Shown here: positions 45,602 through 56,084 of the stretch, one piece after another
Position numbering within the stretch: position 1 is the stretch's first letter
How the letters are laid out: each line of letters begins with the position of its first letter
From: Piscinibacter lacus
Lineage (GTDB): Bacteria > Pseudomonadota > Gammaproteobacteria > Burkholderiales > Burkholderiaceae_C
Assembly: GCF_016735685.1 (NCBI RefSeq)
Contig: NZ_JAERRA010000001.1
Coordinates: 2,170,001-2,234,000, forward strand
Reading direction: 5' to 3'
Length of the DNA: 64,000 nt
Made by a program: the position numbers and the translations under genes
The notes under the pieces: model-generated
What the model was told of the DNA's origin: nothing
Databases searched by the model: none
Seen by the model: only the letters and a program-made list of their open reading frames with translations

Positions 45602-46870
45602 TCAGGCGGCGGCCTGGTCCAGGTCAAAGGCCTTGTGCAGGGCGCGCACGGCCAGTTCCATGTACTTCTCGTCGATCACCACGCTGGTCTTGATCTCGCT
45701 GGTGGTGATCATCTTGATGTTGATGTTCTCCTCGCTCAGCGCGCGGAACATGGTGCTGGCCACGCCGGCATGCGAGCGCATGCCGATGCCAACGATCGAG
45801 ACCTTGGCGATCTTGGCGTCGCCGACCACATCGGCCGCACCCAGGTCCTGGGCCACACCGCCCTTGAGCAGGTCCAGCGTGCGCTGGAAGTCGTTGCGGT
45901 GCACGGTGAAGCTGAAGTCGGTCTTGCCCTCGTGGGAGACGTTCTGCAGGATCACGTCGACATCGATGTTGGCCGCGGCCACGGGGCCGAGGATCTTCGA
46001 AGCAATGCCGGGCTTGTCGGGCACGCCCACCACGGTGATCTTGGCCTCGTCGCGGTTGAACGCGATGCCGGACACGACAGCCTTTTCCATCTTCTCGTCT
46101 TCCTCGAAAGTGATCAGCGTGCCCGAGCGGGCCTCTTCATCGACCGGGATGTCCCAGGGGGTGAAGCTCGACAGCACGCGCATCGGCACGCGGTACTTGC
46201 CGGCGAATTCGACCGAGCGGATCTGCAGCACCTTGCTGCCGAGGCTGGCCATTTCCAGCATCTCCTCGAAGGAGATGGTCTGCAAGCGGCGGGCTTCCGG
46301 CACCACGCGCGGGTCGGTGGTGTAGACGCCGTCGACGTCGGTGTAGATCAGGCACTCGTCGGCTTTCAGGGCTGCGGCCACGGCCACGGCCGAGGTGTCG
46401 CTGCCGCCCCGGCCGAGGGTGGTGATGTGGCCTTCTTCGTCGATGCCCTGGAAGCCGGTGATGACGACGACGCGGCCGGCGGCCAGATCGGCGCGCACGC
46501 GAACGTCGTCGATGGATTCGATGCGCGCCTTGGTGTAGCTGCTGTCGGTGCGCACCGGCACCTGCCAGCCGGTGTAGCTGACCGAGGGCACGCCCTCGGC
46601 CTGAAGCGCCAGGGCCAGCAGGCCGACGGAGACCTGCTCGCCGGTGCTGGCGATCATGTCGAGCTCGCGGCGGGCGGACGCGCTGCGCGCATCGGGCAGC
46701 AGTTCCTTGGCAAGGCCGAGCAGTCGGTTGGTCTCACCGCTCATCGCCGAGGGCACGACGATCAGTTGGTGACCCGCGCCGACCCACTTGGCAACGCGCT
46801 TGGCAACGCTGCGGATGCGCTCGGTCGAGCCCATCGAGGTGCCGCCGTACTTGTGAACGATCAGGGCCAT
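45602..46870 (-). CDS. lysC: aspartate kinase
   Basis: Phosphorylates L-aspartate, the first step to lysine, methionine and threonine. The 422-residue length and the layout (catalytic kinase domain with KYGGTSMG at 7-14 and [14 protein letters not shown]; then two ACT regulatory domains containing [21 protein letters not shown] and [20 protein letters not shown]) match the single-function, lysine/threonine-regulated form of betaproteobacteria. It is transcribed toward the tRNA. Its 5' end is 49 nt from the tilS stop. Confidence 0.96.
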   Translation of the reverse strand: MALIVHKYGGTSMGSTERIRSVAKRVAKWVGAGHQLIVVPSAMSGETNRLLGLAKELLPDARSASARRELDMIASTGEQVSVGLLALALQAEGVPSVSYTGWQVPVRTDSSYTKARIESIDDVRVRADLAAGRVVVITGFQGIDEEGHITTLGRGGSDTSAVAVAAALKADECLIYTDVDGVYTTDPRVVPEARRLQTISFEEMLEMASLGSKVLQIRSVEFAGKYRVPMRVLSSFTPWDIPVDEEARSGTLITFEEDEKMEKAVVSGIAFNRDEAKITVVGVPDKPGIASKILGPVAAANIDVDVILQNVSHEGKTDFSFTVHRNDFQRTLDLLKGGVAQDLGAADVVGDAKIAKVSIVGIGMRSHAGVASTMFRALSEENINIKMITTSEIKTSVVIDEKYMELAVRALHKAFDLDQAAA

Positions 46871-46918
46871 GGGAAGGGGGTAGGACGGGCGGGCCAGGCC
46901 CGCGGAAAACCCGCGATT

Positions 46919-48265
46919 CTAGGCGAGCCCGCCTGCGGCAGGACGGCCGCCCTCAGGCTGCCAGACCAGTCGCAGCCGGGGCTGGCCGGGCCCCAGGGCG
47001 CAGCGCGCGTCCAGGCCCAGGCCGGGCACGAAGACCAGGGTCTCGCCGAGGAAGAACAGCGGCGCCTGACGCGCCCAGGCCGGCAGGCCGGCGGCCTGGA
47101 ACTGCTTCTTGAGCGCGCGCGGCGGCCGGCCGGGCCCGGCCTGGAAGCGCTCGCCGCCCTGCCGGGCGCGGGCCTCCAGGCGGGGCAGCCAGTCGGGCGG
47201 CAGGCCGGGCTCGGGGCTGTCGATCGGCAGCGGCTCGGCGCGCAGGCCGGCGGGCGGCGCGTCCGGCACGCAGCCCTCGGCGGTGGCCCCCCAGCGCAGC
47301 AGGCCGCGGTAGCGCCGCAATTGCCCGCCCGGCCAGGGCCAGGCGGCCGGGCCGCGTCCGGCGGTCAGGGCCAGCCACAGCGATTCGAAACGGTCGGCCG
47401 GCACCGGGTGGCCGCTCTGCCGCTCGATCCAGTGACGCAGCAGCAGGCGCGCACGCGCGGGCGGGTGGTCGAGCACGGGGACGAGCGGCAGGGCCTGGGT
47501 CGCGGCCGGGCCGAGCAGGGCCAGGTCGCTCTCGGCCAGGGCGCGCAGGTTCTCGGCCGCCTCGGCGGCATGCCGGGCCAGGCGCAGGAGGGCCGACCCG
47601 GCCTGCGGAAAGGCACTGTCCAGCGCCGGCCACACGTGCTGCCGAAGGCGGTTGCGGGCATGGACGGGCTCGGCATTGCTCGGGTCCTCGATCCAGCGCA
47701 AGCGGTGGCGGCGCAGATAGGCCTCGATCGCGCGGCGCGGCTGCTCGCGCCAGGGCCGGGCCCAGCACAGGCCCTGGCGCCATTGCCGCGCCGGCATGGC
47801 GGCCAGGCCGGCCGGGCCGGCGCCGCGCAGGGCCTGGAGCAGCACGGTCTCGGCCTGGTCGCCGGCATGGTGGGCCAGCAGCAGCAGGTCGACACCGGCT
47901 TCGCGGGCCAGCGCGGCCAGCGCCGCGCGGCGGCCCTCGCGCGCCCAGGCCTCGACGCTGTCGCCCGGTCCGGGCCGGCCTTCCAGGCGCCGGCTGGCAA
48001 AGCGCAAGGGCGCGCCCGCCCGTGCCCAGCGCGCCGCCTGGGCCGCGCAGCGGCGCGCCCAGTCGGCCGAAGCCGCTTGCAGGCCATGGTCGATGTGGAA
48101 GGCGTGCACCCGCAGGCCCAGGCCCCGCGCGACGCGCAGGCTGGCATGCAGCAGGGCGGTGGAATCGCGGCCGCCGCTCCAGGCGACGGCGAAGCCCGGG
48201 GGGCCGGCAGGCGGCCCGTCCGCGTCCGGCACAGGGCCGGGATCGACGGGATCAGCGGCCGGCAT
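46919..48265 (-). CDS. tilS: tRNA(Ile)-lysidine synthase
   Basis: Converts C34 of tRNA-Ile(CAU) to lysidine using ATP and lysine, essential for decoding AUA. The PP-loop reads AVAWSGGRDSTALLHA (about 26-41), with HIDHGLQ and LAHHAGDQAETVLLQALRG following, all diagnostic. The sequence is Arg/Pro-rich because of GC. The frame is open upstream into accA and the start is not fixed; ATG 48265, soon after the accA stop, gives 448 residues. The C-terminus has the usual TilS C-terminal domain (RQGGERFQAGPGRPPRALKKQFQ). Confidence 0.9.
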   Translation of the reverse strand: MPAADPVDPGPVPDADGPPAGPPGFAVAWSGGRDSTALLHASLRVARGLGLRVHAFHIDHGLQAASADWARRCAAQAARWARAGAPLRFASRRLEGRPGPGDSVEAWAREGRRAALAALAREAGVDLLLLAHHAGDQAETVLLQALRGAGPAGLAAMPARQWRQGLCWARPWREQPRRAIEAYLRRHRLRWIEDPSNAEPVHARNRLRQHVWPALDSAFPQAGSALLRLARHAAEAAENLRALAESDLALLGPAATQALPLVPVLDHPPARARLLLRHWIERQSGHPVPADRFESLWLALTAGRGPAAWPWPGGQLRRYRGLLRWGATAEGCVPDAPPAGLRAEPLPIDSPEPGLPPDWLPRLEARARQGGERFQAGPGRPPRALKKQFQAAGLPAWARQAPLFFLGETLVFVPGLGLDARCALGPGQPRLRLVWQPEGGRPAAGGLA

Positions 48266-48327
48266 GTCGGCCGGGGCGCTCGGCACGCTGCGCGGCCAAG
48301 GCAGGGCGGGCCGGCCGGCGGTGCCGC

Positions 48328-49299
48328 TCAGCGGGCCTTGGTGTCGCTGAAGCGGCCCAGGCCCTTGAGGCGCTCGTAGCGTTGCGCCAGGCGCTCGCGC
48401 GGCTTCAGGTCGTCGATCTGGCGCAGTGTGTCGGCCAGGGCGCGCTTGAGGTAAGCGGCCATCTGCTTGGTGTCGCGATGCGCCCCGCCGACCGGCTCGT
48501 TGACGATCTTGTCGACCAGGCCCAGGGCCTTGAGGCGGTGGGCGGTGATGCCCATGGCCTCGGCCGCATCGCTGGCGCGCTCGGCCGTCTTCCACAGGAT
48601 GGAGGCGCAGCCTTCCGGCGAGATCACCGAATAGACCGAGAACTGAAGCATCAGCACCTGGTCGCCGACGCCGATGGCGAGCGCGCCGCCCGAGCCGCCC
48701 TCGCCGATGATGGTCGCGATGATGGGCACCTCGAGCTGCGCCATCTCGAAGATGTTGCGGCCGATGGCCTCGGACTGGCCGCGCTCCTCGGCGCCGATGC
48801 CGGGATAGGCGCCGGGCGTGTCGATGAAGGTGAAGACCGGCAGGCCGAACTTCTCGGCCAGCTTCATCAGCCGCAGGGCCTTGCGGTAGCCCTCGGGCCG
48901 GCTCATGCCGAAGTTGCGTGCGGCACGCTCCTTGGTGTCGCGGCCCTTCTGGTGGCCGATGACCATGCAGGCCTGGCCGTTGAAGCGGGCGAGGCCGCCG
49001 ACGATGGACTGGTCGTCGGCGAAATGTCGGTCGCCGTGCAGTTCCTGGAAGTCGGTGAAGATCTCCGTCACGTAATCGAGCGTGTAGGGCCGCTGCGGAT
49101 GACGGGCGATCTGCGTGACCTGCCAGGGCGTCAGGTTGGCGTAGATGTCCTTGGTGAGCTGCAAGCTCTTCTTGCCGAGCCGGTCGATCTCTTCCGAGAT
49201 GTCGACGGCCGACTCGCTCTGGACGTAACGCAGCTCATTGATCTTGTTTTCGAGTTCGGCGATGGGCTGCTCGAACTCCAGGAAATGCTTCTTGCTCAT
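48328..49299 (-). CDS. accA: acetyl-CoA carboxylase carboxyltransferase subunit alpha
   Basis: 323 residues. Transfers carboxyl from biotin to acetyl-CoA in malonyl-CoA synthesis, together with AccD. Begins [29 protein letters not shown]; crotonase-like core [45 protein letters not shown] and [21 protein letters not shown] are strictly conserved in AccA. It is followed by tilS, an arrangement seen in many betaproteobacteria. Confidence 0.97.
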   Translation of the reverse strand: MSKKHFLEFEQPIAELENKINELRYVQSESAVDISEEIDRLGKKSLQLTKDIYANLTPWQVTQIARHPQRPYTLDYVTEIFTDFQELHGDRHFADDQSIVGGLARFNGQACMVIGHQKGRDTKERAARNFGMSRPEGYRKALRLMKLAEKFGLPVFTFIDTPGAYPGIGAEERGQSEAIGRNIFEMAQLEVPIIATIIGEGGSGGALAIGVGDQVLMLQFSVYSVISPEGCASILWKTAERASDAAEAMGITAHRLKALGLVDKIVNEPVGGAHRDTKQMAAYLKRALADTLRQIDDLKPRERLAQRYERLKGLGRFSDTKAR

Positions 49300-49415
49300 G
49301 CGCGGGGATCCTTGTCGGTCGGCGCGGATCGGGGGCCGCAGGGCCTTCGTCTTTGACTCGGCATTCTCGCAAAAGCGGGGGCACCGAAAAACGGCGGCGG
49401 CCGGGGCCGCAGGCT

Positions 49416-50144
49416 TCAGTAGTCGACGGGCAGGGGATCGAGGCTGCGCCAGAGGTACCAGGTCGCCACCGAGCGGTAGGGCGCCCAGGCCTCGCCGACT
49501 TCGCGGGCCTCGGCCCGCGACACCGGCTCGCCGCTGAAGTAGTTGCGGCTGATGCCCTTGATCAGGCCGACATCGTCGAGCGGCAGCACGTTCGGCCGCA
49601 GCAGGTGGAAGATGAGGAACATCTCGGCCGTCCAGCGGCCGATGCCGCGAATCGCGACCAGCTCCTCGATGATGGCCTCGTCGTCCATGCCGGCCCAGGC
49701 CTCCACATGCACGCTGCCGGCCGCGAAGTGCGCGGCCAGGTCGCGCAGGTACTCGACCTTGCGGGCCGACAAGCCGGCAGCGCGAAGGCCCTCGACCGGC
49801 AGATCGAGCAGTTGCGCCGGCAGCAGCGCCGGGCGCTCGCCGGCCGGCGGCGGGCTGTCGGGCAGGTCGCCGAAGGCCACGGCATTGAGCCGCAGCCAGA
49901 CCGACTGCGCGGCCTTGACCGAGATCTGCTGGCCGACGATGGAGCGGGCCAGGGTGGTGAAGGCGTCGCCGCGGCTGTGCAGCCGTGCCGCGCCGAACTG
50001 CGGGATGAGCTTCTTGAGCACGCGGTCACGGCGCGCCAGATGCCGGCAGGCTTCGTCCCAGTAGGGCGGCGTCAGTCCCGGCTGGTCGAGGTCCGCCGTC
50101 GGCACCGGGGCCGGCGGGGGAACGGGGCGCAAGGGGGGCACCAC
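49416..50144 (-). CDS. DNA-3-methyladenine glycosylase (AlkA-type HhH-GPD)
   Basis: Removes alkylated bases from DNA. About 242 residues. Core: [46 protein letters not shown], and the helix-hairpin-helix with catalytic Asp, [30 protein letters not shown]. The start is uncertain: GTG at 50144 or 50141, following cysS by about 15 nt. No N-terminal AlkA TBP-like domain, so this is the shorter glycosylase form common in Burkholderiales. Confidence 0.9.
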   Translation of the reverse strand: MVPPLRPVPPPAPVPTADLDQPGLTPPYWDEACRHLARRDRVLKKLIPQFGAARLHSRGDAFTTLARSIVGQQISVKAAQSVWLRLNAVAFGDLPDSPPPAGERPALLPAQLLDLPVEGLRAAGLSARKVEYLRDLAAHFAAGSVHVEAWAGMDDEAIIEELVAIRGIGRWTAEMFLIFHLLRPNVLPLDDVGLIKGISRNYFSGEPVSRAEAREVGEAWAPYRSVATWYLWRSLDPLPVDY

Positions 50145-50158
50145 GCGCGATCCGGGGC

Positions 50159-51565
50159 TCAGGCCCGCACCCAGGTCGTGCCCTGGGCGCTGTCCTTCAG
50201 CACGATGCCGCGGGCCGTCAGCTCGGCGCGGATGCGGTCGGCCGCGGCGAAGTCGCGGGCGGCCTTGGCCGCGGCCCGGGCGGCGATCAGGGCCTCGATG
50301 GCGGCGCCCTCGGCATCGTCCGACGCCCCGGCCGCCCCGCCCTGCAGCCAGGCCTGCGGCACTTGCTGCAGCAGGCCCAGGGTACCGGCCAGGGCCTTGA
50401 GCAGGCCGGCCACGGCGGGCGACTTGCTGCGGTTGAGCTCGGCCACCAGTTCGAACAGCAGCGCCACGGCGACCGGGGTGTTGAAGTCCTCGTCCATTGC
50501 CGCCTTGAAGCGGGCTGCATGGGGATCGGTCCAGTCGATGGCCGCGGGCGTGTCCACGGCCGGGGCTTCGGCCAGCGCGGTGTAGAGCCGCTTCAGGCCG
50601 GCGCGGGCATCGTCGAGGCCGGCATCGCTGTAGTTGAAGGGGCTGCGGTAGTGCACGCGCAGCATGAAGAAGCGGATGGTCTCGCCGTCGTAGTGCCGCA
50701 GCACGTCGCGGATGGTGAAGAAGTTGCCCAGGCTCTTGGACATCTTCTCGTTGTCGACATTGAGGAAGCCGCTGTGCATCCACAGGCCGACGAAGCTGCG
50801 CCCGCTGCCGAGATGGAAGGCCCCGTCGCTCTGCGCGATCTCGTTCTCGTGGTGCGGGAACTGCAGGTCCAGGCCGCCACCATGCAGATCGAACTGCTCG
50901 CCGAGCAGGGCGCAGCCCATGGCCGAGCACTCGATGTGCCAGCCCGGCCGGCCCGGGCCCCAGGGCGAGTCGTACTTGACCTCTTCAGGCTCCTCGGGCT
51001 TGGCGGCCTTCCAGAGCACGAAGTCCAGCGGATCGTCCTTGCCGTCGGCCACGGCGACGCGTTCGCCGGCGCGCAGCTGGTCGAGCGACTTGCCCGAGAG
51101 GCGGCCGTAGCCGGGGAACTTGCGGATCGCGTAGTTCACGTCGCCGCGACCGTCGGCATAGGCCAGGCCCTGGCGCTCCAGGCGGCCGATCAGGTCGAGC
51201 ATCTGCGGCACATAGTCGGTCGCGCGCGGCTCCTGGTCGGGGCGCTGCAGGCCGATGGCGTCGAAGTCCGCATGCATGGCCGCGATCATCTGTTCGGTCA
51301 GGGCCCGCACGCTGAGGCCGCGCTCGACGGCGCGCTTGATGATCTTGTCGTCAATGTCCGTGATGTTGCGGACGTAGCTCACCTGCAAGCCGCTGGCCTT
51401 GAACCAGCGCTGCACCACGTCGAAGACGGTCATGGTGCGCGCATGGCCAACGTGGCAGAGGTCGTAGACCGTGATGCCGCAGACGTACATCCGCACCCGA
51501 CCCGCCTCCAGGGGCACGAAGTCTTCGAGGCGGCGGCTCAGGGAGTTGTGGATGCGCAGGCTCAT
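50159..51565 (-). CDS. cysS: cysteinyl-tRNA synthetase
   Basis: 468 residues. Class I signatures: [18 protein letters not shown] (HIGH-type) and KMSKSLGN (KMSKS). Zinc site residues C29 and the later CxxH ([29 protein letters not shown]) are present. Start at 51565 ([16 protein letters not shown]), the frame being open further upstream without signals. Divergent from ppiA. Confidence 0.97.
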   Translation of the reverse strand: MSLRIHNSLSRRLEDFVPLEAGRVRMYVCGITVYDLCHVGHARTMTVFDVVQRWFKASGLQVSYVRNITDIDDKIIKRAVERGLSVRALTEQMIAAMHADFDAIGLQRPDQEPRATDYVPQMLDLIGRLERQGLAYADGRGDVNYAIRKFPGYGRLSGKSLDQLRAGERVAVADGKDDPLDFVLWKAAKPEEPEEVKYDSPWGPGRPGWHIECSAMGCALLGEQFDLHGGGLDLQFPHHENEIAQSDGAFHLGSGRSFVGLWMHSGFLNVDNEKMSKSLGNFFTIRDVLRHYDGETIRFFMLRVHYRSPFNYSDAGLDDARAGLKRLYTALAEAPAVDTPAAIDWTDPHAARFKAAMDEDFNTPVAVALLFELVAELNRSKSPAVAGLLKALAGTLGLLQQVPQAWLQGGAAGASDDAEGAAIEALIAARAAAKAARDFAAADRIRAELTARGIVLKDSAQGTTWVRA

Positions 51566-51852
51566 GGGCAGACACCGCAGCGGACCCTGCGGGTCGGGAC
51601 GGGCGGGCGAGGGAGAGGGGCCAGACGACAAAGGCCGCATGCGGTCGGGCGGCGTGGCCCGGCCGGGCATGCGGCCCGGGGCGTGCACCGCAGGGCGCAG
51701 ACCCGGATGCAGCGAAATCAGTATAGCCAGCGCCGCCTGCCGGCCGCAGCCGCTTCATGGGCCCTGCGGCCTGCGCGCTGCGGCGTCTGCGGGAGAATCC
51801 GCGGCTGCTGCCCGCCCGCCCGCGGGCCCTCCCCTTCACGCCGAGGATCGTC

Positions 51853-52470
51853 ATGCACGCTTTCTTCCCGTCCCTGCCCACGCTCCGCCGCCGCCTTGCG
51901 CTGCGCGGGGCGGCGCTGCTGCCCTTGCTGCTGCTTGGTCTGATCGGCCTGCAGCAGCCGGCTGCGGCCGCCGAGCCCAAGGTGCGCCTGAGCACCTCGA
52001 TGGGCGACATCGTCATCCAGCTCGAACCGGCCAAGGCGCCCAAGACGGTCGAGAACTTCCTGCAGTACGTGAAGGACGGCCACTACGGCGGCACCGTCTT
52101 CCACCGCGTGATCGACGGCTTCATGATCCAGGGCGGCGGCATGGACGCGAAGATGAGCGAGAAGCCGACCCGCGGCCCCATCCCGATCGAGAGCGACAAC
52201 GGCCTGCTCAATGCCCGGGGCACGGTGGCGATGGCGCGCACGCCCGATCCCAACTCGGCCACCGCGCAGTTCTTCATCAATGTCGGGAACAACGTCTTCC
52301 TCGACAAGGCGAATGCCCGGGACGGTCATGGCTACACCGTCTTCGGCAAGGTCGTGTCCGGCATGGAGGTCGTCGACCGCATCCGTGTCGTGCCGACCGG
52401 CAACAAGGGGCCGCACCAGAACGTGCCGCTGACCCCGATCGAAATCAAGAAAGCCACTTTGGAGCGCTGA
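51853..52470 (+). CDS. periplasmic peptidyl-prolyl isomerase (cyclophilin, PpiA type)
   Basis: 205 residues. A signal peptide (residues 1 to about 38, with the core LLPLLLLGLIGLQQPAAAA) is followed by a cyclophilin domain: [31 protein letters not shown] and TPDPNSATAQFFINVGNN with the catalytic Arg in FHR. Start 51853 has GAGGA 6 nt upstream. The cytosolic paralogue follows after 3 nt. Confidence 0.92.
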   Translation: MHAFFPSLPTLRRRLALRGAALLPLLLLGLIGLQQPAAAAEPKVRLSTSMGDIVIQLEPAKAPKTVENFLQYVKDGHYGGTVFHRVIDGFMIQGGGMDAKMSEKPTRGPIPIESDNGLLNARGTVAMARTPDPNSATAQFFINVGNNVFLDKANARDGHGYTVFGKVVSGMEVVDRIRVVPTGNKGPHQNVPLTPIEIKKATLER

Positions 52471-52473
52471 ACC

Positions 52474-52974
52474 ATGTCCACCCAGGTCGAACTGCACACC
52501 TCCGCCGGTCTGATTCGGCTTGAACTCGATGCCGAGCGCGCGCCCAAGACGGTCGCGAACTTCGTGCAGTACGTGAAGGACGGCCAGTACGACGGCGTCA
52601 TCTTCCACCGCGTGATCAAGGGCTTCATGATCCAGGGCGGCGGCATGGACGTCGCCATGAAGGAAAAGCCCACCCGCGGCTCCATCCCCAACGAAGCCAA
52701 CAACGGCCTGAAGAACGACAAGTACACCGTGGCCATGGCCCGCACCAGCGATCCGCACTCGGCCAGCGCGCAGTTCTTCATCAATGCCAGCGACAACGGC
52801 TTCCTCAACCACAGCTCGCCCACGCCCAGCGGCTGGGGCTATGCCGTGTTCGGCAAGGTGGTGGCGGGCACCGAGGTGGTCGATGCCATCGAGAAGGTCC
52901 GCACCGGCCGCAAGGGCTTCCACGACGACGTGCCGCTGGACGCGGTGGTGATCGAGCGCGCCGTCGCGCTCTGA
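52474..52974 (+). CDS. ppiB: cytosolic peptidyl-prolyl isomerase (cyclophilin B)
   Basis: 166 residues, cyclophilin without signal peptide: [50 protein letters not shown]. About 60% like the preceding gene in the shared domain, suggesting a tandem duplication followed by gain of a signal peptide in one copy. Operon with ppiA and lpxH. Confidence 0.94.
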   Translation: MSTQVELHTSAGLIRLELDAERAPKTVANFVQYVKDGQYDGVIFHRVIKGFMIQGGGMDVAMKEKPTRGSIPNEANNGLKNDKYTVAMARTSDPHSASAQFFINASDNGFLNHSSPTPSGWGYAVFGKVVAGTEVVDAIEKVRTGRKGFHDDVPLDAVVIERAVAL

Positions 52975-52991
52975 TCGGCAGACCGCCGGCC

Positions 52992-53801
52992 ATGCCCTCA
53001 CCCACCGCAGCCGCCCCGATGAGCCTGGCCTTGCCGCGCTTCTCGGAGCTGTCGATGGAGGGGGTGTGGTCGACGGTGGATTTCCTCTCCGACCTGCATC
53101 TCGACGCCGACCATCCCGCCACCCTGGCCGCCCTGGCCAGCCATCTGCGGCACACGCCGGCCGATGCGGTGCTGATCCTCGGCGACCTGTTCGAAGCCTG
53201 GGTCGGCGACGACGCCCGCCATGCGGGCTGGGAGCGGCGCATCGTCGATGTGTTGCAGCAAGCCTCGTCGCGCATCGCCGTCGGCTTCATGGCGGGCAAC
53301 CGCGATTTCCTCGTCGGCGCGGCCCTGGTGCGCGACTGCGGCCTGATCGCGCTGGCCGACCCCACCGTCTTGCAGGCCTGCGGCCGGCGCGTGCTGCTGA
53401 GCCACGGCGATGCGCTCTGCCTGGAAGACCTGGCCTACCAGCGCTTCCGCCAGGAAGTGCGCCAGGACGCCTGGCGCGAACGCTTCCTGGCCCGCCCGCT
53501 GGCCGAGCGCCGCGCGCTGGCCGCCCAGATGCGAGCCGCAAGCCGCGCCCGGCAGGCCGCCGGCCAGCCCGAGACCTGGGCCGACCTGGACGATGCCGCC
53601 ACCGTGCAGTGGCTGCATGAGGCCGGGGTCGACTGCCTGGTGCATGGCCACACCCATCGGCCCGGCGAGCACCTGCTTTCGCCGCGCCACCGCCGCCTGG
53701 TGCTGAGCGACTGGGACTGCGACCATGCCCAGCCCCCGCGCGCCGAGGTGCTGCGCCTGAGCGCGACCGGCTTCCGGCGTCTGCCGCCGGACCACGCATG
53801 A
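52992..53801 (+). CDS. lpxH: UDP-2,3-diacylglucosamine diphosphatase
   Basis: Cleaves UDP-diacylglucosamine to lipid X in lipid A synthesis. About 269 residues. The metallophosphoesterase motifs are present: FLSDLHLDAD, ILGDLFEAWVGDD, MAGNRDFLVG, LLSHGDALC and VHGHTHRPG. The ATG at 52992 is used, but one at 53019 is also in frame. The stop overlaps the mtfA-like start (ATGA). Confidence 0.93.
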   Translation: MPSPTAAAPMSLALPRFSELSMEGVWSTVDFLSDLHLDADHPATLAALASHLRHTPADAVLILGDLFEAWVGDDARHAGWERRIVDVLQQASSRIAVGFMAGNRDFLVGAALVRDCGLIALADPTVLQACGRRVLLSHGDALCLEDLAYQRFRQEVRQDAWRERFLARPLAERRALAAQMRAASRARQAAGQPETWADLDDAATVQWLHEAGVDCLVHGHTHRPGEHLLSPRHRRLVLSDWDCDHAQPPRAEVLRLSATGFRRLPPDHA

Positions 53802-54577
53802 TCGGCTGGCTGCGGGCCCGCCGCGAGGCGCGCCTGCTGCGCGAACGGGCCATTCCCGACGCGCTCTGGCAAGCCACGCTGACGCAGTTTCCCTTCTTGC
53901 GCCTCGCCCGGGCCGACGAAGCCGCCCGCCTGCGCGAGCTGGCCACCCTCTTCCTGGCCGACAAGGAATTCAGCGCGGCCGGCGGCCTGATGCTGACCGA
54001 TGCCATGGCTGTTGCCGTCGCAGCCCAGGCCTGCCTGCCGGTGCTGAACTTCGGCCTGGCACCGTATGCCGGCTTCGTCGGCATCGTCATGCATCCCGCC
54101 GAAGTCACCGCGCGGCGCGAATGGACCGACGAGCACGGCATCGTCCACGCCTGGGACGAGGTGCTGGCCGGTGAGGCCATGGAGGGCGGGCCCATCATGC
54201 TGTCCTGGCGCGACGTCGAAGCTGCCGGCACCGACGCCGAAGGCCGGCCCTACAACGTCGTCATCCACGAATTCGTGCATGTGCTCGACATGGGCAATGG
54301 CGCCATCGACGGCCTGCCTGCCCTGCCCGACCCGGCCCTGCGCCGCCACTGGCGCCAAGTGCTTGAAGCCGGCCGTGCGCAATTGCAGCGCGCGCTCGAC
54401 GCAGGCCGGCCGGGGGTGCTCGACCCTTACGGCGCGAGTTCGGTCGAGGAATTCTTTCCGGTCGCGGCCGAAGCCTTCTTTCTCAATCCCGAAGCCTTGC
54501 GGGACGAAGCCCCGCCGGTCTTCGATTTGCTGGCTCAGTATTTCCTCCAGGGTCCCGAGATGGCGTCTGCGCGCTGA
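53798..54577 (+). CDS. MtfA-like zinc peptidase
   Basis: 259 residues. The zinc motif HEFVHVLD (HExxH) is followed by the Glu ligand in SSVEEFFPVAAEAFF. The family member MtfA of E. coli binds the glucose repressor Mlc and has aminopeptidase activity. Coupled to lpxH by an ATGA overlap. Confidence 0.9.
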   Translation: MIGWLRARREARLLRERAIPDALWQATLTQFPFLRLARADEAARLRELATLFLADKEFSAAGGLMLTDAMAVAVAAQACLPVLNFGLAPYAGFVGIVMHPAEVTARREWTDEHGIVHAWDEVLAGEAMEGGPIMLSWRDVEAAGTDAEGRPYNVVIHEFVHVLDMGNGAIDGLPALPDPALRRHWRQVLEAGRAQLQRALDAGRPGVLDPYGASSVEEFFPVAAEAFFLNPEALRDEAPPVFDLLAQYFLQGPEMASAR

Positions 54578-54843
54578 ACCGCTTGGCGCACCAGCAGGAG
54601 GCGGGCGCACCAAGCTTGCCGGTCCGGCCCCCAGGGCGGCTGTGCCATCCAGGAACAAGTCCCTGGAAAAACAAGGCGTTCCAACGGTCCCCCAGGAGGG
54701 AACACCCTTGTCGCATGCTTGCGACAAACTGCACCAAGACAGCGCCTGGGGCTGCGGCCTTACATCAAGCCTGCGCTAAAGTCATTCGGCGCTGGTTCAT
54801 GCGAGTAGCCAGGGCAGTCTTACCCACTCGAGGAGAGAACCCA
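54578..54843. promoter_or_regulatory. porin upstream region
   Basis: 266 bp without gene. It should hold the porin promoter and leader; GAGGAGA at 54830-54836 is the ribosome binding site. No clear -35/-10 pair was found. Confidence 0.4.
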
Positions 54844-55923
54844 ATGAAGAAGACTCTGATCGCCGCCGCCGCGCTGGCATCGCTGGCTGGCGTCGCCCAA
54901 GCCCAGTCGGTCACCCTGTACGGCCGCGTGGACGTCGGTTTTGAATACGTGAGCGATGTCGCCACCGCTGGCGGCACCGATTCGGTTTCCAAGTTGCAAA
55001 ACGGCGGCATCCTGCCCAGCATCTGGGGCATGCGCGGCAGCGAAGACCTGGGCAATGGCCTGAAGGCCGTGTTCAATCTCGAAAGCGACTTCGGTGGCGA
55101 CACCGGCGGCAGCCGCGGCCTGGGCAACATCAGCTCGCTCTTCGGCCGTCAAGCCAACGTTGGCCTGTCGGGCAGCTTCGGCACCGTGCTGCTGGGCCGT
55201 CAGTACAGCCCCGCCATCCTGGCTGACCTGGGCACCGACCCGCGCGGCTTCAAGGAGTCCTTCTCCAGCCTGCTGACCTACGCCCTGAGCCAGAACCCGA
55301 GCACGAACGGTCTCGGCGCTGGCCAGAACAACAACGGCGCCGGCATCTTCACCAGCAACCTGATCTCCTACACCACCGCCATCGGTCCCGTGACCCTGCG
55401 CGCTGGTTACGGCCTGGGTGAAGTCGCTGGCGAAAGCTCGGATGGCTCGACCGTCGCGCTGGGTGCCACCTACGCCGGCCCGGTCACCGTGTCGGGTTCG
55501 TACCAGCTGATCAAGGGTACCGGCCAGGAAGAAACGAAGCGCTTCTCGGCCGGCGTGGCCGTGCCCTTCGGCGCCCTGACCTTCAAGGCCTACTTCGCCC
55601 AAGCCACCGGTGACAACCTTGCCGGTGTCGAAGTCTCCGACCTGCAGACCTACGCCCTGGGCGTGAACTGGGCCTGGAACCCGGCCAACACCCTGACCGT
55701 GGCCTACTACCACGGCGACGACGACAAGTTCAACGGCAAGTCGAACGACATCGTCATCAGCAACGACTACGCCTTGTCGAAGCGCACCACCCTGTACGTC
55801 CAGTACGTGCATGCCGACGTGGACGCCGGTGCGAACGTCGTGGGCTCGATCGCTGTCGACCGCGGCATCGTGGCCGGCGAGAAGACCTCGATCTTCGGCG
55901 TTGGCCTGAAGCACGACTTCTGA
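54844..55923 (+). CDS. general porin (Omp32/OmpC-like)
   Basis: 359 residues. Signal peptide MKKTLIAAAALASLAGVAQA, then QSVTLYGRVDVGFEYVSDV, the conserved start of betaproteobacterial trimeric porins; GLKAVFNLESDFGGDTG, FGRQANVGLSGSFGTVLLGRQ and the C-terminal aromatic GVGLKHDF needed for BAM insertion are all present. Expected 16-stranded barrel. Codon use is the most biased of the window, as for a highly expressed gene. A terminator follows. Confidence 0.95.
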   Translation: MKKTLIAAAALASLAGVAQAQSVTLYGRVDVGFEYVSDVATAGGTDSVSKLQNGGILPSIWGMRGSEDLGNGLKAVFNLESDFGGDTGGSRGLGNISSLFGRQANVGLSGSFGTVLLGRQYSPAILADLGTDPRGFKESFSSLLTYALSQNPSTNGLGAGQNNNGAGIFTSNLISYTTAIGPVTLRAGYGLGEVAGESSDGSTVALGATYAGPVTVSGSYQLIKGTGQEETKRFSAGVAVPFGALTFKAYFAQATGDNLAGVEVSDLQTYALGVNWAWNPANTLTVAYYHGDDDKFNGKSNDIVISNDYALSKRTTLYVQYVHADVDAGANVVGSIAVDRGIVAGEKTSIFGVGLKHDF

Positions 55924-55982
55924 TTCCGGTTCTCCGGATCCGCAGCCGCCCCGGGCCTCGGCCCGGGCTGCCGCAAGAAGCA

Positions 55983-56006
55983 AGGGCCGCGCAAGCGGCC
56001 TTTTTT
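55983..56006 (+). terminator. porin terminator
   Basis: GGCCGC-GCAA-GCGGCC stem (6 bp, 4-nt loop) followed by six T, 62 nt past the porin stop. Confidence 0.85.
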
Positions 56007-56084
56007 CATGGTGTTTGTGGCCTGCAGGCGCCATGCCGGGGGCCAGGTCGCAGGCTTGTCATCGAGCGCCGCAACCATGCGCGC

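Noticed and set aside
51720..51725. Minus-strand TATACT as the cysS promoter
   Set aside because: Good -10 match but no -35 at 16-18 bp; not enough to annotate.
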